Positions 5,895 through 13,717 of a DNA stretch of 64,000 nucleotides are shown here, in pieces. The notes under the pieces are model-generated. The model was given only the letters and a program-made list of their open reading frames with translations. It was not told where the DNA came from and made no database searches. How positions within the stretch are numbered: position 1 is the first letter of the stretch; the number at the start of each line of letters is the position of its first letter. The translations under genes were made by a program, and so were the position numbers. The stretch comes from an uncultured Christensenella sp. (lineage in GTDB: Bacteria > Bacillota > Clostridia > Christensenellales > Borkfalkiaceae): assembly GCA_910586065.1 (NCBI GenBank), contig CAJUGI010000001.1, positions 186,001 to 250,000 of the forward strand, read 5' to 3'.

Positions 5895-7277
5895 ATGGAA
5901 AATAAAAATCAAAGAATTTGTATCATCGGCGGCGGCCCCGCAGGTACGAGCGCCGCAATGTATCTTGAAAAGAACGGTTACGATAATTACGTAATTTACG
6001 AAAAGACCAACCGCGTAGGCGGCAAAGCGTTTTCGCCCTTAATGAAGTGCAAAACTCCCGACGGAAACTGGGAAGACCGCACAATAGAAATGGGCGCCGT
6101 AATGGGTTGCGATACGTATTTTGCAGTACGGGAATGTGAAGAATTCGGCGGTACCAGCCACCACGACGGTCCTCCTATGGGGCGCCGTTTTATGATGACG
6201 GACGGCACGCCGCAAAAGTCCTCAAAGCTGGCGCTTTTGAAAAAATTTATGAAAATGAAAAAGCTGAACAAGCTTTTGAATAAAAAATATTACGGATACG
6301 ACGTAAACGGACACCGCGGCGTTTCGGAGGGCAGATACGAAGGTCCTTGCCCCTCGCCGAAGATGAAACTCAAACATATAGAGGGAGTAAATCCCAATTT
6401 AAAAGATTTGTCAATGCCTTTTTCCGAGTTCCTTAAAAAGAACAAGTGCGAGGATGCAACCCTTGTCTGGAAGGGTCCGTTCACGTCTTTCGGTTACGGC
6501 TATTTCGACGAAATCCCCGCGGCGTACGTCTTGAAATATCTTGACGCGTTTACCGTTCAGCAGTTCCTTTCAACGGGCAAGTTGTGGACGTGGAGAAACG
6601 GCACTCAGTCCATCTGGGAAGGCGTTAACGCCCACTTAAAGCACCCCGCAATTTTAAACGCGGAAGTAACAGCAGTTAAGCGCACGCCCGAAAAGGTTTA
6701 CGTTACGGTAAACGGCAAGGTTGAAGAATTCGACAAATTGATAATCTGTACTCCGTTGGAGCTGTTCTTAAAATACGGCGACCCGAGAGAGGAGGAAAAA
6801 GAGCTTTTCTCAAAGATTCAGCACAAGGAATATTTCACGATGGCGGTGCGCCCCGCTGAAGGCAACGGTCCTGATATTTCGTATTATTTCTTTGAAAATA
6901 TGACAAACGAAACGCGCGGGCATCTGATGGTGTTCTATCACCGCTGGCCGCAGGAGGAGATAACCGACCAGCCTCTTGTCACGTTCACATTAAGAAACCA
7001 CGAGGGTATGGAAGACGTATCTTTCGAAGAAGCAAAGAAAACAACGCTTGCAGATATGACCAAGTGCGGACTGCCCGTTGAAAAGACCGAAAGAATTGAC
7101 GACTGGTACTACTTCCCTCACGTGGGAAGCAAGGACTACGCCGACGGTTGGTACGAAAAGGTGGAGGCAATGCAAGGCAAGGACAACACCTATTACGCAG
7201 GCGAGGTTATGTCGTTCGGCGATATGGAAGAGACGGTTGAGTACAGCCGCGACCTCGTCCGCCGTTTCTTTAAGTAA
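5895..7277 (+). CDS. FAD-dependent oxidoreductase resembling polyunsaturated fatty acid isomerase (PAI)
   Basis: A 460-residue flavoprotein with an N-terminal dinucleotide fold: IIGGGPAG (10-17), then YEKTNRVGGKAF. Beyond the general amine-oxidase fold, several stretches resemble, from memory, the Cutibacterium acnes fatty acid isomerase that makes trans-10,cis-12 conjugated linoleate: YYGYDVNGH, FGYGYFDEIPAAYVLKYLD, LWTWRNGTQ, HLMVFYHRW, WYYFPHV and YAGEVMSFGD. In that family FAD abstracts a hydride from the fatty acid and returns it at another carbon. The substrate here is unproven. The start ATG follows TAGGAG. It is the first gene of a tight run with hypB2, an Fe-S flavoprotein and hypA. 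There is no signal peptide, so it is probably cytoplasmic. Confidence 0.8.
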   Translation: MENKNQRICIIGGGPAGTSAAMYLEKNGYDNYVIYEKTNRVGGKAFSPLMKCKTPDGNWEDRTIEMGAVMGCDTYFAVRECEEFGGTSHHDGPPMGRRFMMTDGTPQKSSKLALLKKFMKMKKLNKLLNKKYYGYDVNGHRGVSEGRYEGPCPSPKMKLKHIEGVNPNLKDLSMPFSEFLKKNKCEDATLVWKGPFTSFGYGYFDEIPAAYVLKYLDAFTVQQFLSTGKLWTWRNGTQSIWEGVNAHLKHPAILNAEVTAVKRTPEKVYVTVNGKVEEFDKLIICTPLELFLKYGDPREEEKELFSKIQHKEYFTMAVRPAEGNGPDISYYFFENMTNETRGHLMVFYHRWPQEEITDQPLVTFTLRNHEGMEDVSFEEAKKTTLADMTKCGLPVEKTERIDDWYYFPHVGSKDYADGWYEKVEAMQGKDNTYYAGEVMSFGDMEETVEYSRDLVRRFFK

Positions 7278-7333
7278 AACGCATTTAAGTTGTGCTCTGC
7301 CGTGTTGAACTGCAAATTTTAATTAAGGCGGCT

Positions 7334-8008
7334 ATGGAAAAGGTTAAAACAATACTTTTAAACAAGGGAGTTTATTCCGACAACGACGCGGAGGCGGAAA
7401 AACTGCGCCGCGAACTTAAAAAAGACGGCGTGTTTTTAATAAACGTAATGTCCTCGCCCGGGGCAGGCAAAACCACGACTTTAATATCGTTGATTAACCG
7501 CCTTAAAACGCGTTTGAATGTGGGAGTAATGGAGGCGGATATCGACTACGATATCGACGCCGTGCGCGTTGCCGAAAAAACGGGTTGCAAGTCCGTTCAG
7601 CTCCACACGGGAGGTATGTGCCATCTCGACGCGTCGATGACAAGGCAGGGGCTTGAAGAACTTGGATATAAGGGGCTTGATATAGTCTTTTTGGAAAACG
7701 TGGGCAATCTTGTATGCCCCGCCGAATTCGACACCGGCGCGCATCTTGACATAATGATTTTGTCGGTGCCGGAGGGCGACGACAAACCGCTTAAATATCC
7801 GTTAGTCTTCCGTAAATGCGGGCTTGTGATAATTAACAAAACCGACGCGCTTCCGTATTTTGATTTCGATATGGAAAAATGCAGACGAAACATATTAGAC
7901 AGAAACCCTCAAGCTGAGGTTATTCCCGTATCCGCCAAACGCGGCGACGGAATGGCTGAACTTGAACAATTTTTTATTAACAAAATCAACGGCAAGGAGA
8001 AAACGTAA
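7334..8008 (+). CDS. hypB: HypB-type nickel-insertion GTPase, copy 2
   Basis: A 224-residue paralogue of the GTPase at 5053: P-loop SPGAGKTT (41-48), EADIDYDID, metal ligands C96-H97 and C128, and VPEGDDKPLKYP. It also lacks the N-terminal CxxCGC nickel motif. The start is ATG 7334 behind AAGGCGG; the longer upstream frame has no ribosome binding site. The stop TAA overlaps the next ATG (taATG), which indicates translational coupling with the Fe-S flavoprotein. Two divergent HypB copies on either side of a flavoprotein suggest separate partners or a heteromeric pair; that is inference. Confidence 0.92.
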   Translation: MEKVKTILLNKGVYSDNDAEAEKLRRELKKDGVFLINVMSSPGAGKTTTLISLINRLKTRLNVGVMEADIDYDIDAVRVAEKTGCKSVQLHTGGMCHLDASMTRQGLEELGYKGLDIVFLENVGNLVCPAEFDTGAHLDIMILSVPEGDDKPLKYPLVFRKCGLVIINKTDALPYFDFDMEKCRRNILDRNPQAEVIPVSAKRGDGMAELEQFFINKINGKEKT

Positions 8009-10839
8009 TGCCTGCGCAAAACGAAAAAATTATCAGCAAATATCAGGGTGAAAAGAATCCCGACAAGCGCTATGTAAAACTCGGCAAAAAGATAACCGAC
8101 GTGGTTCCGCACAAAATTTTCGGCGTAAAGACGACCGACCCCGAATATTGGGGCTTGCGCGAGGTTTTAACGCCCGAAATGTGCGACGTCGCCAACAAAA
8201 TGAAGCTGAGAAAGTTTTATTCTTTTGAAAAACTTTTAAAGATGAACAAAAAGTTGGACGCGGCGGAGTTGCAAAAGCTTTTGGACGAGATGTCCTATAT
8301 AGGCATACTCGAATACGACTACGGCGACAATTACGACCACTACGGCGAGCTTAAAGACAAGCCGCGCGTAAAGCGTTACCGCGTTCCCTTTTACGTGCCC
8401 GGGTCTGCCGAACTTTTCAACTCTTCGCTTGACCGCATAAAAAAGAACCCTGCGGTCACTTCGTTTTTCGAGCGTATGACGTTTATTCCGCTTGCGGGCG
8501 TAACCCAGATGGTGCCTCCGGGCGGCGACGGCATAGGTATGCACGTTATTCCGGTAGAACAGGCGATTAACGCCGAAAGTCAGTCGATAGACTTGGAACA
8601 CATCTCTTACTGGCTCAAAAAATACGACGGACATATTGCGGCGGGAATTTGTTCGTGCCGCGCTTCGCGCGCGGTGCTCGGCGACGGATGTACCGACGAC
8701 GTTGACGACTGGTGCATACAGCTCGGCGATATGGCGGATTACGCCGTGGAAACGGGCAGGGCGCACTATGTCGATAAAAAACGCGCGCTCGAAATTTTGG
8801 AACTTGCCGAAAAGAACGGTTACGTTCATCAAATCACCAACATCGACGGCGAAAACAAAATTTTTGATATCTGCAACTGTAATGTAAAGATATGTAACGC
8901 GCTCCGCACGTCGCTTCTTTTCAATACGCCCAACCTTTCGCGCAGCGCTTACACCGCAAAAGTGGAAAAGAAGAACTGCGTAGCTTGCGGCAAATGCGTC
9001 GAAGCTTGCCCCGCGGGCGCGGTTAAGCTCGGTCAAAAGCTGTGCCGTAAGGACGGCAAAGAAGTAACTTATCCCCACGCGCCTCTGCCCGACAACAATA
9101 TCTGGGGCGAATACGCTTGGGACGAGGAGTACCGCGACACGGCGAGAATGTCCAACACCTATTCAAGCGGCAGCGCGCCCTGCAAGGCCGCCTGCCCCGC
9201 GCACGTGCCCGTACAGGCATATTTAAAGCTTGCGCACGAGGGTAAATACCGCGAAGCCCTTGCTATGATAAAAACAGAAAATCCTTTCCCCGCAGTCTGC
9301 GGCAGAGTTTGTAACAAGCGTTGCGAGCTTGCCTGCACCCGCGGCGACATAGACGCGCCCGTTTCTATCGACGCGGTTAAAAAGTTCGTTGCCGACCTCG
9401 AAATCAAGTCGGGCGAACGCTATGTTCCCGAAAAGGTTATCCAGTCCGTTCACGGCGAATGGGCGGAAAAGATTGCAATAATCGGCGGCGGTCCCGCGGG
9501 GCTTTCGGCGGCTTATTACCTTGCGCAGATGGGTTATAAGCCCACTGTTTTCGAAAAGAACGCAAAAGCGGGCGGTATGCTGACTTACGGTATTCCTTCC
9601 TACAAGCTTGAAAAGGACGTAATAGAATCGGAAATAGAGGTTTTAAAACAGCTCGGCGCAGAAATTAAGTGCGGCGTTGAAGTGGGTAAGGACGTAACGA
9701 TTCCCAAGCTTAAAGAGCAGGGTTACAAAGCCTTTTATATAGCAATCGGCTGTCAGGGCGGCAGAAGACCGAACGTGCCCGGCGATACGGCTAAGGGCAC
9801 CGAAATTGCTGTTAATTACCTTAAAGACGCGTTTGAAAACAAGACGAAGTGCACTGGCGACGTGGTGATTGTAGGCGGAGGCAACGTTGCCGTTGACTGT
9901 GCGAGAAACGCGCGCCGTTTGGGTGCGGCAAGCGTGAGTATGTTCTGCCTTGAAAGCACCGAAGAAATGCCCGCCAGCCGCGAAGAGATTGAAGAAACGC
10001 TTGCTGAAAATATAAAAATAGAGAACGGCTGGGGTCTCCGTGAAGTTAAATTAAACGAAAACGGTGAAGTTTGCGGCATAATTTTCAAAAAATGCGTGCG
10101 CGTGACCGACCCCGCAACCGGCAAATTCTCGCCTTTGTACGACGAAAACGAAACGGTTGAAGTAAAGGCGGAAAAAATCGTGTTCGCTATCGGGCAGTCG
10201 GTTGAGTGGGGCGGACTTTTGGAGGGAACCTCGGTTACTCTCAAAAACAATTACCCTGTTGCCGATTCGTTCACTTATCAGACCTCCGACCCCGATATAT
10301 TCGTCGGCGGCGACGTATTTACGGGTCCCCGCTTTGTAATAGACGCAATCGCGCAGGGGCACGAGGCCGCCGAAAGCCTGCACCGCCGCGTGCGCCCCGA
10401 CGCGCATATGACGATTGGGCGCGACAGAAGATATTATGTAGAGCTTGACAAGGCTGACGTAAAATATCCTTCGTATGACGACGCGGGCAGGCAAGAACCC
10501 GCCGATAAAACTTTGGAAACGTGCGGCACGCTCACAGAAGAGCAGGTTAAGTGCGAAACTTCACGCTGTCTTTCGTGCGGAGCTTCTTACGTTGACCCCA
10601 ACAAGTGCATAGGTTGCGGCATCTGCACCACGCGTTGCGAGTTTGATGCAATACACCTTGTACGCGACCATCCCAAACACTCCACAATGCGCGTTGCCGA
10701 AAAGAAAGTGGGCGGGCTTTTGAGTTACGCAACCAAGCGCGCGTTCAAAATAATAGGGCACAGCGGCTCCAAAGAGGCGCGCGAACTTAAAAAACAGCGC
10801 AAAGCTTACAAAAAAGCCAAAAAACAGCAGGGTAAATAA
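8008..10839 (+). CDS. Multidomain Fe-S flavoprotein (GltD-like NAD(P)H oxidoreductase with ferredoxin domains)
   Basis: 943 residues in visible blocks. Residues 1-310 form a Cys-containing domain (CSC 215-217, C228, C236, C289, C291, C296) found in other Fe-S oxidoreductases. Next are a ferredoxin cluster (C324, C327, C330, C334) and the GltD-type N-terminal Fe-S region (C392, C396, C431, C435, C439, C443). The FAD fold has GGGPAG at 493-498 and the NAD(P) fold has GGGN at 623-626. A C-terminal ferredoxin has CLSC (854-857) and C867, C870, C873, C877, followed by a basic tail. By family it should move electrons between NAD(P)H and an Fe-S or quinone-type acceptor. No glutamate synthase large subunit is present, so GOGAT activity is not supported. 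It is coupled to hypB2 and hypA by 1-base overlaps. Confidence 0.88.
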   Translation: MPAQNEKIISKYQGEKNPDKRYVKLGKKITDVVPHKIFGVKTTDPEYWGLREVLTPEMCDVANKMKLRKFYSFEKLLKMNKKLDAAELQKLLDEMSYIGILEYDYGDNYDHYGELKDKPRVKRYRVPFYVPGSAELFNSSLDRIKKNPAVTSFFERMTFIPLAGVTQMVPPGGDGIGMHVIPVEQAINAESQSIDLEHISYWLKKYDGHIAAGICSCRASRAVLGDGCTDDVDDWCIQLGDMADYAVETGRAHYVDKKRALEILELAEKNGYVHQITNIDGENKIFDICNCNVKICNALRTSLLFNTPNLSRSAYTAKVEKKNCVACGKCVEACPAGAVKLGQKLCRKDGKEVTYPHAPLPDNNIWGEYAWDEEYRDTARMSNTYSSGSAPCKAACPAHVPVQAYLKLAHEGKYREALAMIKTENPFPAVCGRVCNKRCELACTRGDIDAPVSIDAVKKFVADLEIKSGERYVPEKVIQSVHGEWAEKIAIIGGGPAGLSAAYYLAQMGYKPTVFEKNAKAGGMLTYGIPSYKLEKDVIESEIEVLKQLGAEIKCGVEVGKDVTIPKLKEQGYKAFYIAIGCQGGRRPNVPGDTAKGTEIAVNYLKDAFENKTKCTGDVVIVGGGNVAVDCARNARRLGAASVSMFCLESTEEMPASREEIEETLAENIKIENGWGLREVKLNENGEVCGIIFKKCVRVTDPATGKFSPLYDENETVEVKAEKIVFAIGQSVEWGGLLEGTSVTLKNNYPVADSFTYQTSDPDIFVGGDVFTGPRFVIDAIAQGHEAAESLHRRVRPDAHMTIGRDRRYYVELDKADVKYPSYDDAGRQEPADKTLETCGTLTEEQVKCETSRCLSCGASYVDPNKCIGCGICTTRCEFDAIHLVRDHPKHSTMRVAEKKVGGLLSYATKRAFKIIGHSGSKEARELKKQRKAYKKAKKQQGK

Positions 10840-11183
10840 TGCACGAGCTTGGCATAGTTAAACACGTAATCGCCCAAGTTGAGGACGCGGCAAGGGAAAA
10901 CGGCGTTAAAAAGGTTTTAAAACTAACCCTGGAAATAGGCGAAGTTTCTTCAATCGTGCCTAAGTACTTTACAGACTGCTTTGAATGGGCAAAGAAAAAA
11001 ACGGAGTTTATGCAGGAAACGGAATTGGAGCTTATTATAATCGAGGGCAAATCCTATTGCCGCAACTGCAAAAAAACCTACAAAACCACGGCTTACGCCA
11101 AGGAATGCCCCTATTGCAAGAGCACGGACACCTATCTGGTGACGGGCAACGAGATGACAATAAAGGATATGACTGTAATTTAA
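10839..11183 (+). CDS. hypA: Hydrogenase/urease nickel metallochaperone HypA
   Basis: 114 residues, the usual HypA length. The N-terminal MHE holds the nickel ligand H2, and a zinc site is formed by CRNC (74-77) and CPYC (90-93). HypA delivers nickel with HypB to an apo-enzyme. The ATG overlaps the stop of the Fe-S flavoprotein. Genes hypC, hypD, hypE and hypF and hydrogenase subunits are not in this window, so the client is unknown. It is followed by a strong terminator. Confidence 0.95.
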   Translation: MHELGIVKHVIAQVEDAARENGVKKVLKLTLEIGEVSSIVPKYFTDCFEWAKKKTEFMQETELELIIIEGKSYCRNCKKTYKTTAYAKECPYCKSTDTYLVTGNEMTIKDMTVI

Positions 11184-11226
11184 AACGCATATAAGCTGCG
11201 CATAACTGCAAACTACTACAAACTTA

Positions 11227-11258
11227 AACCCCCGGGCGAAAAACTCCGCTCGGGGGTT
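11227..11258. terminator. Intrinsic terminator after hypA
   Basis: Stem AACCCCCGGGCG / CGCTCGGGGGTT with one G-T pair, ending in TTGATTATT. The gene at 11261 on the minus strand ends against it, so it may serve both strands. Confidence 0.8.
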
Positions 11259-11260
11259 GA

Positions 11261-11410
11261 TTATTCGCCCTTTAAAATAATAAGAATTTGCGAAAGTTGG
11301 CGTTGCATTTTGCGGTTAGCGGTTTCAATGCTCTCGGTGCGTTCGGCCGGCTTTGTTTCGCAAAGCTTAAAGCGTTCGCAATTTTTGCACGTTTTTTCTT
11401 TTTCGTCCAT
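11261..11410 (-). CDS. 49-residue Cys-containing small protein, unknown function
   Basis: The minus strand reads MDEKEKTCKNCERFKLC and continues to a stop after 49 codons. GGAGA lies 7 bases before the ATG. The CxxC plus a third Cys (C8, C11, C17) near the N-terminus could bind zinc or an Fe-S centre; the rest is a charged amphipathic helix. It sits convergent to hypA, ending at the shared terminator. I do not recognise the family. Confidence 0.6.
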   Translation of the reverse strand: MDEKEKTCKNCERFKLCETKPAERTESIETANRKMQRQLSQILIILKGE

Positions 11411-11577
11411 AAATTGTCTCCGTAAATTAGTAATTTTTAATCAATAAAATTATAGCCCGAAGTTCCTGCATTTTGTTTACTTCCTACAAATCGTAGGATA
11501 TAATGTAGTTACTATCTGGGAAAAATAATTAAAGAATTAAGATTGGAAGATAGAATACGGCTGATTTTTACCCCGCA

Positions 11578-11607
11578 TTGACAATTTTTTTTAAAAACTG
11601 CTAATAT
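11578..11607 (+). promoter_or_regulatory. Promoter of the esterase gene, leaderless type
   Basis: TTGACA (11578-11583), 18 bases, TAATAT (11602-11607). The ATG at 11614 is the 7th base after the -10 and no ribosome binding site precedes it. Confidence 0.75.
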
Positions 11608-11613
11608 AAATTT

Positions 11614-12447
11614 ATGTTGAACGAAAAAATCGATTTATACAATTACTTTAATCAACAGCGTAACGGACTTTCCGGCGGATACCTTCAACTTTATTGCCCC
11701 GCAGTGTGCGAAACGCTCAAAAGAAAGATACGTTGCTGTCAGCTGATTATACCGGGCGGCGGCTATAACCACATTTCCCCGCGTGAAGGCGAGCCGGTTG
11801 CTCTTCGCTTTGTTGCAAAAGGCTTTTTTGCGGCGGTTTTAACTTACAGCGTAAACGCGCCCTATCCCGCGCCATTAAACGAAGCGTGCATGGCGGTTAA
11901 ATATTTAAGGCAAAATGCAAAGGCTCTCGGCATAGATTCGCAAAAAGTCTGCGCCGTCGGTTTTTCGGCAGGAGGGCATTTAACCGGACTTTTGGCAACG
12001 CTTAAAGACGGGGAGGCGGCTTTTGATTTGCCCGCAAAAGATTTAAAGCCTGACGCAGTTATCTTATCCTATCCGGTAGTAACTACGGATAAAAATTTCG
12101 CCCATGCCGGCTCTAAAAAAATAATTACCGACGGCGGAAAAATTTCCGCGGAGCTTTCCATAGATAAGCGCGTAACAAAAAACGCCGTTCCCGCGTTTAT
12201 CTGGCACACATTTGAAGATGAAACGGTTCCCGCCGAAAATTCTCTTTTACTTGCGCGCGCTTACCGCGCTTGCAATGTTCCTTTCGAATTGCACGTGTTT
12301 GAAAAAGGCTGCCACGGTTTGAGTATTTCCAACGGCGAAACTAATGACCAGACTTCGGCAGACGAGGCTGTAGCGCACGTCGGCGAATGGGTAAATTTGT
12401 CTTTGAACTGGCTTCGCTCCCGCGGTTTTACCTTAAAGCACGAATAA
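11614..12447 (+). CDS. Alpha/beta hydrolase, carbohydrate or acetyl esterase-like
   Basis: 277 residues of the BD-FAE/acetyl-xylan-esterase-like hydrolase group. The oxyanion GGG is at 48-50, the nucleophile S118 in GFSAGG, the acid D202 in FEDETVP and the base H234 in CHGLS. These suggest an esterase on acylated sugars or similar small esters; the substrate cannot be read from sequence. There is no signal peptide, so it is cytoplasmic. A single-gene unit: the next gene has its own promoter. Confidence 0.88.
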   Translation: MLNEKIDLYNYFNQQRNGLSGGYLQLYCPAVCETLKRKIRCCQLIIPGGGYNHISPREGEPVALRFVAKGFFAAVLTYSVNAPYPAPLNEACMAVKYLRQNAKALGIDSQKVCAVGFSAGGHLTGLLATLKDGEAAFDLPAKDLKPDAVILSYPVVTTDKNFAHAGSKKIITDGGKISAELSIDKRVTKNAVPAFIWHTFEDETVPAENSLLLARAYRACNVPFELHVFEKGCHGLSISNGETNDQTSADEAVAHVGEWVNLSLNWLRSRGFTLKHE

Positions 12448-12478
12448 CGCCTGCCGTCACCCCGTCCGAACATCCGAA

Positions 12479-12507
12479 TTGACATTTTTTCGAAAACTGT
12501 ATATAAT
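12479..12507 (+). promoter_or_regulatory. Promoter of the LOG-family gene
   Basis: TTGACA (12479-12484), 17 bases, TATAAT (12502-12507). Here a leader of about 25 bases with GAGGCGG precedes the ATG at 12540. Confidence 0.85.
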
Positions 12508-12539
12508 ATTAAAGTGCAATAAAATTACGAGGCGGAAAT

Positions 12540-13124
12540 ATGAAAATATGCGTATTCGGCGCGGCAAGCGCACACATAGACGATATATATATAAAAACGG
12601 TTGAAAAACTGGGCGAAGAAATGGCAAAACGCGGACATTCGCTTGTTTTCGGCGCGGGCGCAACGGGGCTTATGGGCGCGGCGGCGCGCGGCGTAAAAAA
12701 GGGTGGCGGCTACATTCACGGCGTAATCCCTGAATTTTTCCGCGACGAGGGCGTTGAACTCATTTACGAGGAGTGCGATAAAATCACTTTTACCCAGAAT
12801 ATGTCCGAACGCAAAAAGACTATGGAAGACGAAGCGGACGCATTCATAATCACCCCCGGCGGAGTGGGCACGTTTGAAGAGTTTTTCGAGGTGTTAACTT
12901 TAAAACAGCTCGGCAGACACGATAAGCCGATTGCAATTTTAAACATAGAAGGCTACTACGACGGGCTTGAAGAATTTATGAAAACGGTAACCGACCGCAA
13001 ATTCATAACGTTCAAGTGTTGGGAAATGTATACTTATTTCAATACGGTTGAAGAAACTTTAAACTATCTCGAAAGTTACAAACCGCAGGGTACGCCCTGG
13101 CAAAAGCTGAAAATCGGCGATTGA
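12540..13124 (+). CDS. LOG-family protein (nucleoside 5'-monophosphate phosphoribohydrolase fold)
   Basis: 194 residues with a Rossmann-type N-terminus (MKICVFGAAS), FGAGATGLMG (37-46), SERKKTM (89-95) and the family signature PGGVGTFEE (106-114). LOG proteins hydrolyse cytokinin-type or other purine nucleotides to base and ribose 5-phosphate; in bacteria the natural substrate is often unclear. GAGGCGG precedes the ATG. The tyrosine phosphatase gene follows after 35 bases. Confidence 0.92.
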   Translation: MKICVFGAASAHIDDIYIKTVEKLGEEMAKRGHSLVFGAGATGLMGAAARGVKKGGGYIHGVIPEFFRDEGVELIYEECDKITFTQNMSERKKTMEDEADAFIITPGGVGTFEEFFEVLTLKQLGRHDKPIAILNIEGYYDGLEEFMKTVTDRKFITFKCWEMYTYFNTVEETLNYLESYKPQGTPWQKLKIGD

Positions 13125-13159
13125 TAATTAAACCGTACACAAATGCAAAAAGGTAAAAA

Positions 13160-13621
13160 ATGATAAACGTAATTTTTGTTTGCCTCGGCAATATCTGCCG
13201 TTCTCCTATGGCGGAGCTAATCTTTAAAAAGACGGTGGAAGAGCGGGGGATATCAGGTAGTTTTATAATTTCGTCTTTCGGCACTTCGGACTGCGAGGAG
13301 GGCAACGGCGTTTATCCGCCGGCAAAGCGTATGCTGGAAAGTCATAACGTAAAGGGCGGACACGTCGCAAAACAGCTTTCGTTAAAGGACGTTATAAACG
13401 CCGATTACATACTCGTAATGGACAGCGGCAATCTCTTTGACGTTCTGCGTTTAACCGGCGGAAAGTTCAGTGAAAAGATATTCAAGCTGTGCTCGTTTAC
13501 GTCCGCCCCGCGCGACGTCGCCGACCCGTGGTACACCCGCGATTTTGAACGCGCTTACGAAGATATATCCGACGGTTGCAACGCGTTTTTAAATTATTTA
13601 ATCGAAACCCGCCGCGTTTAA
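13160..13621 (+). CDS. Low-molecular-weight protein tyrosine phosphatase family
   Basis: 153 residues. The phosphate loop CLGNICRS starts at C8 (nucleophile) with R14, and the general acid is D122 in ADPWYT. The family dephosphorylates phosphotyrosine on cytoplasmic substrates such as bacterial tyrosine kinases; arsenate reductases share the fold, but the DPW acid favours a phosphatase. AAAGG precedes the ATG at close spacing. It probably shares a transcript with the LOG gene and ends in a strong terminator. Confidence 0.93.
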   Translation: MINVIFVCLGNICRSPMAELIFKKTVEERGISGSFIISSFGTSDCEEGNGVYPPAKRMLESHNVKGGHVAKQLSLKDVINADYILVMDSGNLFDVLRLTGGKFSEKIFKLCSFTSAPRDVADPWYTRDFERAYEDISDGCNAFLNYLIETRRV

Positions 13622-13634
13622 TCGGCGTAAAAAT

Positions 13635-13671
13635 AAAAAAGCTTTCGGTCTTATCAGCCGAAAGCTTTTTT
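13635..13671. terminator. Bidirectional intrinsic terminator
   Basis: AAAAAAGCTTTCGG, a 9-base loop, then CCGAAAGCTTTTTT. It lies between convergent genes and has T runs on both strands. Confidence 0.9.
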
Positions 13672-13717
13672 ATTATATAAAGCTGAATATCATTGTTAAT
13701 TGTAACAAGCCTGCGTT

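Noticed and set aside
8236..9078. Minus-strand frame of 280 codons
   Set aside because: Antisense to the Fe-S flavoprotein, no ribosome binding site or family, high Arg/Val content typical of shadow frames.
8008..10839. Glutamate synthase small subunit (gltD) as the name for the Fe-S flavoprotein
   Set aside because: The GltD-like core is only one part, the large subunit is absent, and the extra ferredoxin and N-terminal domains point to another role.
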